DNA of 64,000 nt from contig NZ_CP025791.1 in the NCBI RefSeq assembly GCF_002886045.1, positions 4,789,001 through 4,853,000 on the forward strand. The letters run 5' to 3'. The notes beneath the pieces are model-generated. The model saw nothing but the letters and a program-made list of their open reading frames with translations. It was not told where the DNA came from and did not search any database. Of the stretch, positions 51,763-59,974 are shown in pieces. This DNA is from Flavivirga eckloniae (GTDB lineage: Bacteria > Bacteroidota > Bacteroidia > Flavobacteriales > Flavobacteriaceae). Position numbers and translations under genes: made by a program. Position 1 is the stretch's first letter. The number at the start of each line of letters is the position of its first letter.

Positions 51763-51995
51763 TTTTGGTTCTATTCAATTTTAATTGAACGGATTAAAAG
51801 GGAATCAAGTGAAAAGATTTATGATTTTAAATATCTAAAATCATTTTCTTCATTCTTGAACTGTTCCCGCAACTGTAAGTTTAAACCGAACCTGTTTCGG
51901 TACCTCGATAGAGGATGTTATTAACTTCAAAACCACTGGCTTTTTGCTGGGAAGGTAAAATAACGTAAAACAAGTCAGGAGACCTGCCATTTTCA
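51763..51995 (+). ncRNA. Cobalamin riboswitch
   Basis: The segment has the conserved elements of the adenosylcobalamin riboswitch in the right order: AAAGGGAATCAAGTG (about 51797), GTTCCCGCAACTGTAA (about 51863-51878), AACCACTGG with GGGAAGGT (about 51931-51956, B12-box-like core) and GTCAGGAGACCTGCC (51974-51988). It lies about 80 bases before btuB. A second hairpin around CTTTCGGGACAAAAG (about 52012) may be the expression platform that hides the start codon or ends transcription when B12 is plentiful. It controls btuB only in this direction. Confidence 0.93.
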
Positions 51996-52072
51996 AAACA
52001 AATAAGTTAAACTTTCGGGACAAAAGTTTGCGTATGATATACATGCGATCTCTCGATTAATTATTCATTGTA

Positions 52073-53935
52073 ATGAACAAAAAATTAAATGTTTTTGGGG
52101 CACTGTGTTTTGGTGTATCTTTAATTGGTTTTGCTCAACAGGAGCAGGATTCAACTAATTTAGAACAACTTGATGAAGTTGTAATCACAGATTCAAGATT
52201 TAAATTGAAACGTGAAAATTCAGGAAAAACAGTTATTAAGATTTCTAAGCAAGAAATTGAAAGAAACCAAGGAAGAACGGTTTCGGAATTAATCAACACG
52301 AAATCGGGTATTGAAATTAACGGGAGTAGGAGTAACGCCGGACAAAATTTAGACGTTTATATTCGTGGTGGACGTAACCGTCAGGTTTTAGTTTTAATTG
52401 ATGGTGTACAAGTAAGTGATCCGTCGCAGCTTAGCGGGGCTTATGATTTTAGGCTTTTAAATTTAAGTCAAATTGAATCTATCGAAATAATTAAAGGGGC
52501 GGCCAGTACTTTATATGGTAGTGGAGCTGCATCGGCGGTTATTAATATAACAACTAAAAAAGCTGGAACTAAAAAGATAAGTGCTGTTGTTGCTTCAAGT
52601 TTAGGAACGAATCAGTCTGAGTCGGATCAAAATTATGACATTGCAGATTTTAATAATAGTGTTGCTTTTAATGGTACTCTAAATAAGTTTACTTACCGAG
52701 CAGCGTTTAGCAATCAATATACCGATGGGCTTTCTGCTGCAATTAGTGATACTAATGAAAAAGATGCATATTCAAAGTATGGGGTTGATGTTAACTTGGG
52801 CTATAGGTTTAACAAAGCGTTATCTTTAAATGTTTATGGGAATTTTTCAGATTTAAAATCTGGTTTTGATGGATTTGATGCGGATTTTAATTTAGTAGAT
52901 ACTGATGATGAATTCAAAAACAAGCAATTTAGAGCTGGATTGTCTTCAAAGTATAAGTATAGAAATGGTAGTGTTAATTTAAATGCGGCTTTTAGTGAAT
53001 ATGATAGGGAATTTATTTCTGCTTTTCCGTCAATATTCAAATCAAAAAACTATGTTATAGATGCCTATAATAAGTATGTGTTTGATAAAATGTTTTATAC
53101 CATTGTTGGACTAAATGTTATAGATAGTAAAGCTGATTTTGTTGAAGAAGAATCATTTACAAATATTGACCCTTATTTAAATTTTGTTTTTGTATCAGAT
53201 TTTGGATTAAATGTTAACGCTGGTGGAAGGTTAAATAATCACAGCGAATATGGTTCCCATTTTACATATAATTTAAACCCATCGTTCACCATAAAATCAA
53301 ATGACGAGGGTTATACAAAAGTTTTTGGATCTTATAGTACATCATTTATCACACCTTCTTTATCTCAATTGTTTGGTTCTTTTGGTCCAAACCCAGATTT
53401 AGAACCAGAAGAAAATAGAACTATTGAAACTGGAGTAGAGTTTAAATTGAACAACGATTTTAGAATTACTGGGCTTTTCTTTAATAGGGAAGAAAAAAAC
53501 ACGGTATTATGGATTGATGGCGGATATGTAAATGCAACCGATAAATTGAATGCTAGAGGTGTAGAGGTTGAAGTTAATGCCACGCCATTAGAGAAACTAT
53601 CTATTTCGGCTAACTATGCATTTACAGAGTATAAAGAAAGTTTAGCTCGTAGAATACCTAAACATAAAGGAAATTTACAGATAGGTTACAATCTTTGCAA
53701 AACGACGTTTGCTTCTTTGTCGTACCAGTACGTGCATGATAGATTTGAAAACAGTTTTGTGCCTCCTTTGGAAAGTTTTAGTTTAGTTAATCTATACTTA
53801 AGCCATAAGGCTTTAAAAGACAAAATAAAATTCTTTGGAGGTATCGACAACGTTTTGAATGAAGATTATCAAGACGTTCCAGGCTATGTAACTAAAGGAA
53901 GAAATGTTAGAATAGGCTTTCAGTTAACCTTATAG
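52073..53935 (+). CDS. btuB: BtuB-like TonB-dependent corrinoid receptor
   Basis: A 620-residue outer membrane receptor with signal peptide (FGALCFGVSLIGFAQ), TonB box/plug region (LDEVVITDSRFKLKRENSGK, VSELINTKSGIEINGSRSN, VYIRGGRNRQVLVLIDGVQVSDP) and a 22-strand barrel ending in YVTKGRNVRIGFQLTL. The plug and RGGRxRQ motif are those of BtuB. It is placed directly after a cobalamin riboswitch, which makes B12 or its precursors the substrate. It delivers corrinoids to BtuF and BtuCD. A terminator-like hairpin follows (53971-53993). Confidence 0.93.
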   Translation: MNKKLNVFGALCFGVSLIGFAQQEQDSTNLEQLDEVVITDSRFKLKRENSGKTVIKISKQEIERNQGRTVSELINTKSGIEINGSRSNAGQNLDVYIRGGRNRQVLVLIDGVQVSDPSQLSGAYDFRLLNLSQIESIEIIKGAASTLYGSGAASAVINITTKKAGTKKISAVVASSLGTNQSESDQNYDIADFNNSVAFNGTLNKFTYRAAFSNQYTDGLSAAISDTNEKDAYSKYGVDVNLGYRFNKALSLNVYGNFSDLKSGFDGFDADFNLVDTDDEFKNKQFRAGLSSKYKYRNGSVNLNAAFSEYDREFISAFPSIFKSKNYVIDAYNKYVFDKMFYTIVGLNVIDSKADFVEEESFTNIDPYLNFVFVSDFGLNVNAGGRLNNHSEYGSHFTYNLNPSFTIKSNDEGYTKVFGSYSTSFITPSLSQLFGSFGPNPDLEPEENRTIETGVEFKLNNDFRITGLFFNREEKNTVLWIDGGYVNATDKLNARGVEVEVNATPLEKLSISANYAFTEYKESLARRIPKHKGNLQIGYNLCKTTFASLSYQYVHDRFENSFVPPLESFSLVNLYLSHKALKDKIKFFGGIDNVLNEDYQDVPGYVTKGRNVRIGFQLTL

Positions 53936-53970
53936 AAAGGTTAATACCTGTAACTTAAACACTTTATTTA

Positions 53971-53997
53971 AATGCCACTAAAACGGTGGCATTATTT
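53971..53997 (+). terminator. Intrinsic terminator of btuB
   Basis: AATGCCAC (53971-53978) and GTGGCATT (53986-53993) form a perfect 8-bp stem, followed by an AT-rich tail 36 bases after the btuB stop. Confidence 0.75.
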
Positions 53998-54023
53998 ATA
54001 AGTAAACAATGATAGTAATTAAA

Positions 54024-54058
54024 AAACGCTCTCTGTATATTTTGAGAGCGTTTATTGT
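54024..54058 (-). terminator. Intrinsic terminator of the S41 peptidase gene
   Basis: AAACGCTCT (54024-54032) and AGAGCGTTT (54045-54053) form a 9-bp stem with T-runs when read leftwards. It lies about 80 bases after the peptidase stop. Confidence 0.65.
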
Positions 54059-54134
54059 TATCGTATTAAATATTTTATTACAAGAATATACAGAACCAAT
54101 TCTGGTAAAATTTTAATTGACTAGATTTATTATT

Positions 54135-55568
54135 TTATTGGTTAATGCGCATGCCCCCTTCAAAAGGATTAAGGTCGTTACTGTCTTTTAATAACTTAAA
54201 AGATAAGCCAGATTTAGCCTTTATGTTTGCTATTTTAACAGTAGAACCTTCAATATCTGCTAAAGCTGCTGCTAATAAAGGTTCGTCGATGTTGCCTAAA
54301 ATACCATAATTTAAGGGGCTTTCTTCTAGTTCTATTTTAGGAGTTATACCAGAAGATGGTACAGTTACATCATCTTTATTAACACCGTTAGCAACTAGAG
54401 GCTGCATAGCATAGGTATGTCCTGGGTTTGCGCCTTTTTTTCCGAAGTTTGGGGAATCATAAATGGTTATAGATGCTTGGGTTTTCCCGGTAGTATTCGT
54501 TCCTAACTGTATAACATCGATATATGGATTTAAACCGTTTATCAGTCCTTCGCTGGCCGAAGCAGATCTACCAGTAGTAAGTATATATAATTTTGTAAGA
54601 CCTAAACTGTTAATGGCTGAACCTTCATCTATTTTATTAGTGAATTTATAGGTATTGTTTTCTGCCTGTAAATCTTCATTATAAACAAGTTTTTGAAAAA
54701 CTTCTCCGGTAAATTGCCCCGTAATCATACTAGCTAAATAAGTTTCTGTGCTAACAGAACCACCCGGATTATATCTTAAATCTACAATTAGGTGTTGTAT
54801 ATTATTGGATTTAAAATCGGCAAAAACAGTATTCAATGCATTTTCAGAACCAGAAGTAAAGCCATTGTACATTAAATAGCCAACTTTTTCGCCGCCTACA
54901 GTTATTACATCTGTTTTATGAATAGGGTTTTCGGTGTATTGAACTTTAGTAAGGGTAATATCTTTGTTAAGCGGATCTATAGAATCGTCGGTAGTTTCAG
55001 GTGTGCCTTTGTCATTATAAAACCCTAGATTTATAGTATACGTTTCTTGATTTAGCAAAGCGTTTATATTATCATTGGTAAGTCTGTTACCGTCAATACC
55101 ATAAAAAATGTCACCACGTTTTAGGTTATTATTATCGGCAGGGCTATTGGGTAAAACCAGACGAATAGCACAAAACCCTTCTGTACTACTGTTTGGTGTC
55201 GCAAAAAAACCGAACTCCATACCGTTAGTACCTGTGATGCCTTGGAATTGACGTTCTAATTCAAAATAATCATCAACGATCCAGCTAAACCTGTCTACTG
55301 TTTTTCTTTCATATATTAAACTTTCAAATAAGTCTTGAGGTTTGGTAAAATCCTCTAGGTAATTGGTGTAATCTTCATCAGATGAAAACCTATTATTAGC
55401 AAGATTAGGTACATTTTGCTTATAGAGGTAAAGAGCATTCATTCCTTTCCAAACAAAATCGTTTATTTCGCTCGTCGTAACCGTAGTGATATCGTCACCA
55501 TCATCATAACAACCCGTTATTAAAAGAGTTAGTATGAGTAATAGGGTTAGGGCTTTTAAATTTTTCAT
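54135..55568 (-). CDS. S41 family (C-terminal processing) peptidase lipoprotein
   Basis: A 477-residue lipoprotein (signal ALTLLLILTLLITGC, acylated cysteine near residue 20). A PDZ-like domain at about 110-180 includes VLPNSPADNNNLKRGDIFYGIDG. The S41 core follows: HLIVDLRYNPGGSVSTETYLA, LYILTTGRSASASEGLINGL with the nucleophile serine in SAS-x-SE, and GKTQAS with the catalytic lysine. It cuts proteins near their C-terminus in the periplasm. Alone as a unit, read leftwards, divergent from the sigma factor at 55717. Confidence 0.9.
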   Translation of the reverse strand: MKNLKALTLLLILTLLITGCYDDGDDITTVTTSEINDFVWKGMNALYLYKQNVPNLANNRFSSDEDYTNYLEDFTKPQDLFESLIYERKTVDRFSWIVDDYFELERQFQGITGTNGMEFGFFATPNSSTEGFCAIRLVLPNSPADNNNLKRGDIFYGIDGNRLTNDNINALLNQETYTINLGFYNDKGTPETTDDSIDPLNKDITLTKVQYTENPIHKTDVITVGGEKVGYLMYNGFTSGSENALNTVFADFKSNNIQHLIVDLRYNPGGSVSTETYLASMITGQFTGEVFQKLVYNEDLQAENNTYKFTNKIDEGSAINSLGLTKLYILTTGRSASASEGLINGLNPYIDVIQLGTNTTGKTQASITIYDSPNFGKKGANPGHTYAMQPLVANGVNKDDVTVPSSGITPKIELEESPLNYGILGNIDEPLLAAALADIEGSTVKIANIKAKSGLSFKLLKDSNDLNPFEGGMRINQ

Positions 55569-55716
55569 AGCTGTTTTTTATAAGCGTTTAGTCTTTAAAA
55601 CCCTAAATTTACTTACATTATTGTATAATAAAAAAAATATTGTAACAAATCTGGAAGTGGTTCGTCGTAATATCAAATAGCAGTAATAAGCTGTTTTTAA
55701 CTAAACTAAACCAATA

Positions 55717-56226
55717 ATGACTCAAGTAGAGTTTTTAAATATTGTAATGCCTTTTAAAGATAAAGTTTTTCGTTTAGCAAAGCGATTACTTGTATCTACA
55801 GAGGAAGCTGAGGATGCAACACAGGAGGTTTTGTTAAAGTTGTGGAACAATAAAAAGAAGATGCAGGAGTATAAAAATGTGGAGGCTTTTTCTATGACAA
55901 TGACCAAGAATTTTTGTTTTGATAAGTTAAAATCGAAACAAGCACAGAATTTAAAAATTGTGCATAGTAATTATGAAGATGGTAATACATCGTTGCAAAA
56001 ACAGGTTGAATTAAATGATAGCGTAGATTGGGTTTCGAAAATTATAGAAGAACTGCCCGAACAACAACGCATGATTATTCAACTACGAGATATAGAAGAA
56101 TACGATTATGATGAGATTGCAAAAATGCTGGATATGAATAATACGGCAGTCCGTGTAAACTTATCGAGAGCAAGAAAAACAATAAGAGAAAAATTAACTA
56201 ATACACATAATTATGGTATTAAATAA
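55717..56226 (+). CDS. ECF RNA polymerase sigma factor
   Basis: A 169-residue sigma factor. Region 2 is in STEEAEDATQEVLLKLWNNKKK and AFSMTMTKNFCFDKLKSKQ (about 25-75), region 4 in LPEQQRMIIQLRDIEEYDYDEIAKMLDMNNTAVRVNLSRARKTI (about 115-160). It heads a run of a membrane protein and two DUF4252 proteins, overlapping the next gene by 14 bases, so the two are coupled. Confidence 0.9.
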   Translation: MTQVEFLNIVMPFKDKVFRLAKRLLVSTEEAEDATQEVLLKLWNNKKKMQEYKNVEAFSMTMTKNFCFDKLKSKQAQNLKIVHSNYEDGNTSLQKQVELNDSVDWVSKIIEELPEQQRMIIQLRDIEEYDYDEIAKMLDMNNTAVRVNLSRARKTIREKLTNTHNYGIK

Positions 56227-56701
56227 TATAGAAGACTTACTGGAAAAGTATGAGAACGGTGAAACAACACTAAAGGAAGAGCAGCAGTTAAAACACTATT
56301 TTTCACAAGAGACTGTAGCGCCACATTTAGAAATGTATAAACCCATGTTTGCATATTTTTTGGTAAACCAACAAGAACAATTTACTAAAGACATACCATT
56401 AAAAACTAGACGTAAATTTAATTACAAATGGGTTTCTGTTGCTGCGGTAGCTGTTCTTATGTTAGGGTTTTATTTAAATCAAACTGGTCCTATTGACACG
56501 TGTCAAGAAGATGTAATGGGAACATTTTGTGAACCCGAAGAAGCGTTTAACGAAGTATCAAAATCGTTGGCCATGATTTCAAGTCATTTTAACAAAGGTA
56601 CACAGGCTATTAGCTACCTTGATGAAATGGATGCAGGAACTTCTACAATAGGTTACCTTAATGAAATCGAAAACACAACAAGTATAATTTTTAAGAATTA
56701 A
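56213..56701 (+). CDS. Single-pass membrane protein, putative anti-sigma factor
   Basis: A 162-residue protein with a cytoplasmic N-terminus (NIEDLLEKYENGETTLKEEQQLKHYF), one membrane helix near residues 77-94 (WVSVAAVAVLMLGFYLNQ) and a periplasmic tail. The YENGETTLKEEQQL motif is common in flavobacterial proteins encoded directly after ECF sigma factors. It overlaps the sigma gene by 14 bases. No RskA or zinc motif is visible, so the anti-sigma role comes from topology and position. Confidence 0.75.
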   Translation: MVLNNIEDLLEKYENGETTLKEEQQLKHYFSQETVAPHLEMYKPMFAYFLVNQQEQFTKDIPLKTRRKFNYKWVSVAAVAVLMLGFYLNQTGPIDTCQEDVMGTFCEPEEAFNEVSKSLAMISSHFNKGTQAISYLDEMDAGTSTIGYLNEIENTTSIIFKN

Positions 56702-56748
56702 AAAAAAATAAGAAAATGAAAACAATAATAAATTTTAATAAAGGAAAG

Positions 56749-57309
56749 ATGAATAAGAAAGTAATTGTATTTATTCTGGCACTAATGTTAGTACCATTAA
56801 CAGGAATAGCACAAAATATTTTTGATAAATATAACGATAACTCAGATGTTACTTATGTGTCTATTAAACCTAAAATGTTTCAAATGATTGCTAAAGCTGG
56901 CATTGATACGAGCGACCCAGAAGCAAGAGCGTTTATGGATATGGTAAAAAGTATTACCAGCTTTAAAACTATAGTAACAGATAAAAAAGAAATATCGTTA
57001 GATATTCAGAAATGGGTGAAATCACGCTCTAGTTCTCTAGAAGAATTAATGGAAGTAAAAGATGATGGTACCGAAGTGAAGTTTTATGTAAAAGAAGGTA
57101 AAGATGCAGATCATGTAAAAGAACTTTTAATCTTTGTAAATGGTATCGATAAAGCCATGAAAGGACAAGGTATTGATATTAATGGTGAGAATAGAAAAAT
57201 AGAAACAGTAGTGGTATCACTAACAGGTGATATAGATTTAAATGAAATTTCTAAGCTTACCGATAAAATGAATATTCCAGGAGGAAAGCATTTAGAAAAA
57301 AAGAAGTAA
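56749..57309 (+). CDS. DUF4252 family exported protein
   Basis: A 186-residue exported protein. Signal peptide MNKKVIVFILALMLVPLTGIAQ. The mature part IFDKYNDNSDVTYVSIKPKMFQMI and the C-terminal half VKELLIFVNGIDKAMKG match DUF4252, a Bacteroidota envelope family. I start at ATG 56749, preceded by GGAAAG, rather than the ATG at 56716, which would put eleven residues ahead of the signal peptide. It follows the putative anti-sigma gene by 47 bases and precedes a second DUF4252 lipoprotein. Confidence 0.82.
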   Translation: MNKKVIVFILALMLVPLTGIAQNIFDKYNDNSDVTYVSIKPKMFQMIAKAGIDTSDPEARAFMDMVKSITSFKTIVTDKKEISLDIQKWVKSRSSSLEELMEVKDDGTEVKFYVKEGKDADHVKELLIFVNGIDKAMKGQGIDINGENRKIETVVVSLTGDIDLNEISKLTDKMNIPGGKHLEKKK

Positions 57310-57339
57310 AAGATAATCATCAATCAAGAAACAAATATG

Positions 57340-57485
57340 AGGCTGTGTGAAAATTAATGTATTTTGTCATTCAGAGCAACCTGTGCTGAGCGTAGTCGAA
57401 GCAAGCGAAGAATCTAATACATAAATCAAAAGATGATTCCCTGCCTGTATTAAACAGGCAGGTTTATTTCATTTTTACACAGCCT
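57340..57485. repeat. 146-bp intergenic element with terminal inverted repeats
   Basis: AGGCTGTGTGAAAA (57340-57353) and TTTTTACACAGCCT (57472-57485) are complementary except for one base. Inside lie the core GTCATTCAGAGC, ACCTGTGCTGAGCGTAGTCGAAG and GAAGAATCTAATAC, and a perfect 9-bp hairpin CCTGCCTGT/ACAGGCAGG (57440-57448 with 57454-57462). The ends closely resemble those of the element at 58221-58343. Confidence 0.7.
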
Positions 57486-57551
57486 TATATTAATTACACT
57501 TGCCCTAACGGACAGGTCTTACATCAAAAAACGAACAAATCAAAAAATCAA

Positions 57552-58097
57552 ATGAAACGAACAATCCAAAGTGTGCTTTGCCTTTTATTTATTACCACCA
57601 TTTTAGTGAGTTGTGGAGATAGTGCAAGCTTGCAGCGTTATTTTGTAGATAATCAGGAGTCAAGTAATTTTATATCGCAGGATATACCTATATCTATGAT
57701 AAAGCTGGACAAATCTAATTTTACGGAAGAGCAAAACGATGCCTATAATTCGGTAAAACGACTAAACTTTTTAGCCTATAAAACATCCGAAACAGATACA
57801 GACATAATATATAAAGAAGAATTAGCTACGGTTAAAACTATTTTAAATGATAGCAAGTACACCGATCTTATGGAATTTAGCGATAAAGGAAGAAAAATTA
57901 TTGTTAAGTATATAGGTACAGATGATGAAGCCGACGAAGTCGTTGTTTTTGGAAGTGCTAAAGAATTAGGTTTCGGTATCGTTCGTGTTTTGGGGGATGA
58001 TATGAGCCCAGATAAAATGGCGACACTATTTACGGCATTACAAGGTGCCAATGTAGACGAAAGTCAAGTACAAGATATTATGAATTTCTTTAAATAA
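57552..58097 (+). CDS. DUF4252 family lipoprotein
   Basis: A 181-residue lipoprotein (signal SVLCLLFITTILVSC). It shares DUF4252 features with the gene before it: YFVDNQESSNFISQDIPISM, TVKTILNDSKYTDLMEFSDK and VVVFGSAKELGFGIVRVLG. It is 242 bases after the first DUF4252 gene, separated by the inverted-repeat element 57340-57485. It may be a second target or effector of the sigma system. Function unknown. Confidence 0.8.
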   Translation: MKRTIQSVLCLLFITTILVSCGDSASLQRYFVDNQESSNFISQDIPISMIKLDKSNFTEEQNDAYNSVKRLNFLAYKTSETDTDIIYKEELATVKTILNDSKYTDLMEFSDKGRKIIVKYIGTDDEADEVVVFGSAKELGFGIVRVLGDDMSPDKMATLFTALQGANVDESQVQDIMNFFK

Positions 58098-58220
58098 TTT
58101 ATAGTAATGTTAATATAAAAAAAGGAATAAGGTTGTTAAAACACAGTGTATAACACACAAATACTTTTAAGTACTTTGTTCTTTTAAAGATTTTCATCCC
58201 TACTACAAATGTAGGAAACT

Positions 58221-58343
58221 AAAGAGGCTGTTTGAAAATTGTCATTCAGAGCGTAGCGAAGAATCTCTTACTTAGGTGATAGATTGCCACAGTCGTACCT
58301 CCTTCGCAATGACACTAAATTTGAATTTTCAAACAGCCTCTTT
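58221..58343. repeat. 123-bp element with 20-bp perfect terminal inverted repeats
   Basis: AAAGAGGCTGTTTGAAAATT (58221-58240) and its exact complement (58324-58343) bracket GTCATTCAGAGCGTAGCGAAG, AATCTCTTAC and a second weak arm GCAATGACAC. The right arm abuts the stop codon of the minus-strand gene (58344-58346). It stands between convergent genes and may end transcription both ways. Confidence 0.8.
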
Positions 58344-58553
58344 TTATGTTAAATCATTTTGGTTTTCTATATCTTTTTCTGTCTTTTCCTTCGGGTTTAG
58401 GTTTACATAAAGTAGGTTTGCAACAATAGCAGAAAATATAAGTGTGAGAATTGTTAAAACAATAAAATTCTTTAAGATATCTAAAATACCGGCAGCAAAT
58501 ACACCGCCAGCCATAAGACCACAAAGTAATAAAGACTGTTTATCGTTTAACAT
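58344..58553 (-). CDS. Small two-helix membrane protein
   Basis: A 69-residue protein with two membrane helices (LLLCGLMAGGVFAAGILDIL and FIVLTILTLIFSAIVANLLY) and a charged tail (NPKEKTEKDIENQND). No named family is recognised. It lies four bases after purB on the same strand, so the two are likely one transcript. Its stop abuts a repeat element. Confidence 0.6.
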   Translation of the reverse strand: MLNDKQSLLLCGLMAGGVFAAGILDILKNFIVLTILTLIFSAIVANLLYVNLNPKEKTEKDIENQNDLT

Positions 58554-58557
58554 ATTT

Positions 58558-59901
58558 TCAAATTCCTGTATAATTGCTAGGAGTAATACGTTTTAATTCT
58601 TCTTTTATTGTATCCGATACATCTAAAGTGTCAATAAAATTTGAAATAGAGTCTTGATTTATAGTAGCGTTAGTTCTGGTTAAACCTTTTAAAGCTTCAT
58701 ATGGGTTAGGATATGCTTCACGACGAAGAATAGTTTGAATGGCTTCTGCAACAACTGCCCAGTTATTTTCTAAATCTTCTGCAAATTTAGATTCGTTTAG
58801 AAGTAATTTATCCAGACCTTTTAAAGTAGATTTAAAACCAATAAGGGTATGGCCGAAAGGCACGCCTACATTACGTAAAACAGTACTATCGGTTAAATCG
58901 CGCTGTAATCTGGACACAGGAAGTTTTGCAGATAAGTGTTCGAAAATAGCATTCGCAATACCTAAATTACCTTCACTATTTTCAAAATCGATAGGATTCA
59001 CTTTATGTGGCATGGCAGAACTACCAACTTCGCCAGCTTTAATTTTTTGTTTAAAATAATCCATGGAAACGTAAGTCCAAACGTCTCTGTCCAAATCAAT
59101 TATAATCGTGTTGATGCGCTTTAACGTATCGAATAAGGCAGCCATGTGGTCGTAATGTTCTATTTGAGTTGTTGGAAATGAATGGTGTAACCCTAGTTTT
59201 TCCTGTACAAATTTAGAACCAAATGCTTTCCAGTCTATGTTTGGATAAGCCACATGATGTGCATTAAAATTACCAGTAGCACCACCAAATTTAGCAGCGC
59301 TAGGTATATCGTTTAATAAATTGAACTGTTCTTCCAAACGTGTTACAAAAACTTGAATTTCTTTACCTAAGCGTGTAGGAGAAGCCGGTTGACCGTGCGT
59401 TCTGGCAAGCATGGAAATAGCAGCCCAATCTTTGGTTAATGTTTTTAACTTGTTTAAAACATTTAAATATTCAGGAATATAAACATCGTTTGTAGCTTCC
59501 TTAATACTTAAAGGAATAGCTGTATTGTTAATATCTTGAGAAGTTAATCCGAAGTGGATAAACTCTTTGTATTGCGACAAGTTTAAAGCATCAAATTTTT
59601 CTTTTATAAAATATTCAACCGCCTTAACATCGTGGTTGGTAACACTTTCTATTTTCTTAATAGCTAAAGCGTCCGCTTCAGAGAAATCTTTGTAGATGTT
59701 TCTTAAATCATCAAAAATAGCAGTATCAATATCTTTAAGCTGGGGCAATGGAATTTCGCAAAGCGCAATAAAGTATTCAATTTCTACTAAAACACGATAT
59801 TTTATAAGTGCTTCTTCAGAAAAATAAGGGGCTAATTCGTTAACTTTACTTCTATAGCGTCCATCAATAGGAGAGATGGCATTTAATGGTGATAATGACA
59901 T
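58558..59901 (-). CDS. purB: Adenylosuccinate lyase
   Basis: A 447-residue enzyme of the fumarase/aspartase superfamily that releases fumarate from SAICAR and from adenylosuccinate in purine synthesis. Blocks seen: LNAISPIDGRYRSKV, TNHDVKAVEYFIKEKF, THGQPASPTRLGKEI, FGGATGNFNAHHVAYP and the signature AGEVGSSAMPHKVNPIDFENSEGN. The frame is open to 60039, but the ATG at 59901 gives the usual MSLSPLNAISPIDG start. A helical repeat gene lies 73 bases upstream in the same direction. Confidence 0.96.
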   Translation of the reverse strand: MSLSPLNAISPIDGRYRSKVNELAPYFSEEALIKYRVLVEIEYFIALCEIPLPQLKDIDTAIFDDLRNIYKDFSEADALAIKKIESVTNHDVKAVEYFIKEKFDALNLSQYKEFIHFGLTSQDINNTAIPLSIKEATNDVYIPEYLNVLNKLKTLTKDWAAISMLARTHGQPASPTRLGKEIQVFVTRLEEQFNLLNDIPSAAKFGGATGNFNAHHVAYPNIDWKAFGSKFVQEKLGLHHSFPTTQIEHYDHMAALFDTLKRINTIIIDLDRDVWTYVSMDYFKQKIKAGEVGSSAMPHKVNPIDFENSEGNLGIANAIFEHLSAKLPVSRLQRDLTDSTVLRNVGVPFGHTLIGFKSTLKGLDKLLLNESKFAEDLENNWAVVAEAIQTILRREAYPNPYEALKGLTRTNATINQDSISNFIDTLDVSDTIKEELKRITPSNYTGI

Positions 59902-59974
59902 TGTTGTGTGTTTTTTTAAGAAGTTGCAAAGATACGTTTTTGATTTACGTTTTAAGTATTTGGTTTGCGATTTT

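Noticed and set aside
51850-52044. Minus-strand 64-residue reading frame
   Set aside because: It lies within the cobalamin riboswitch and has no start signal or family.
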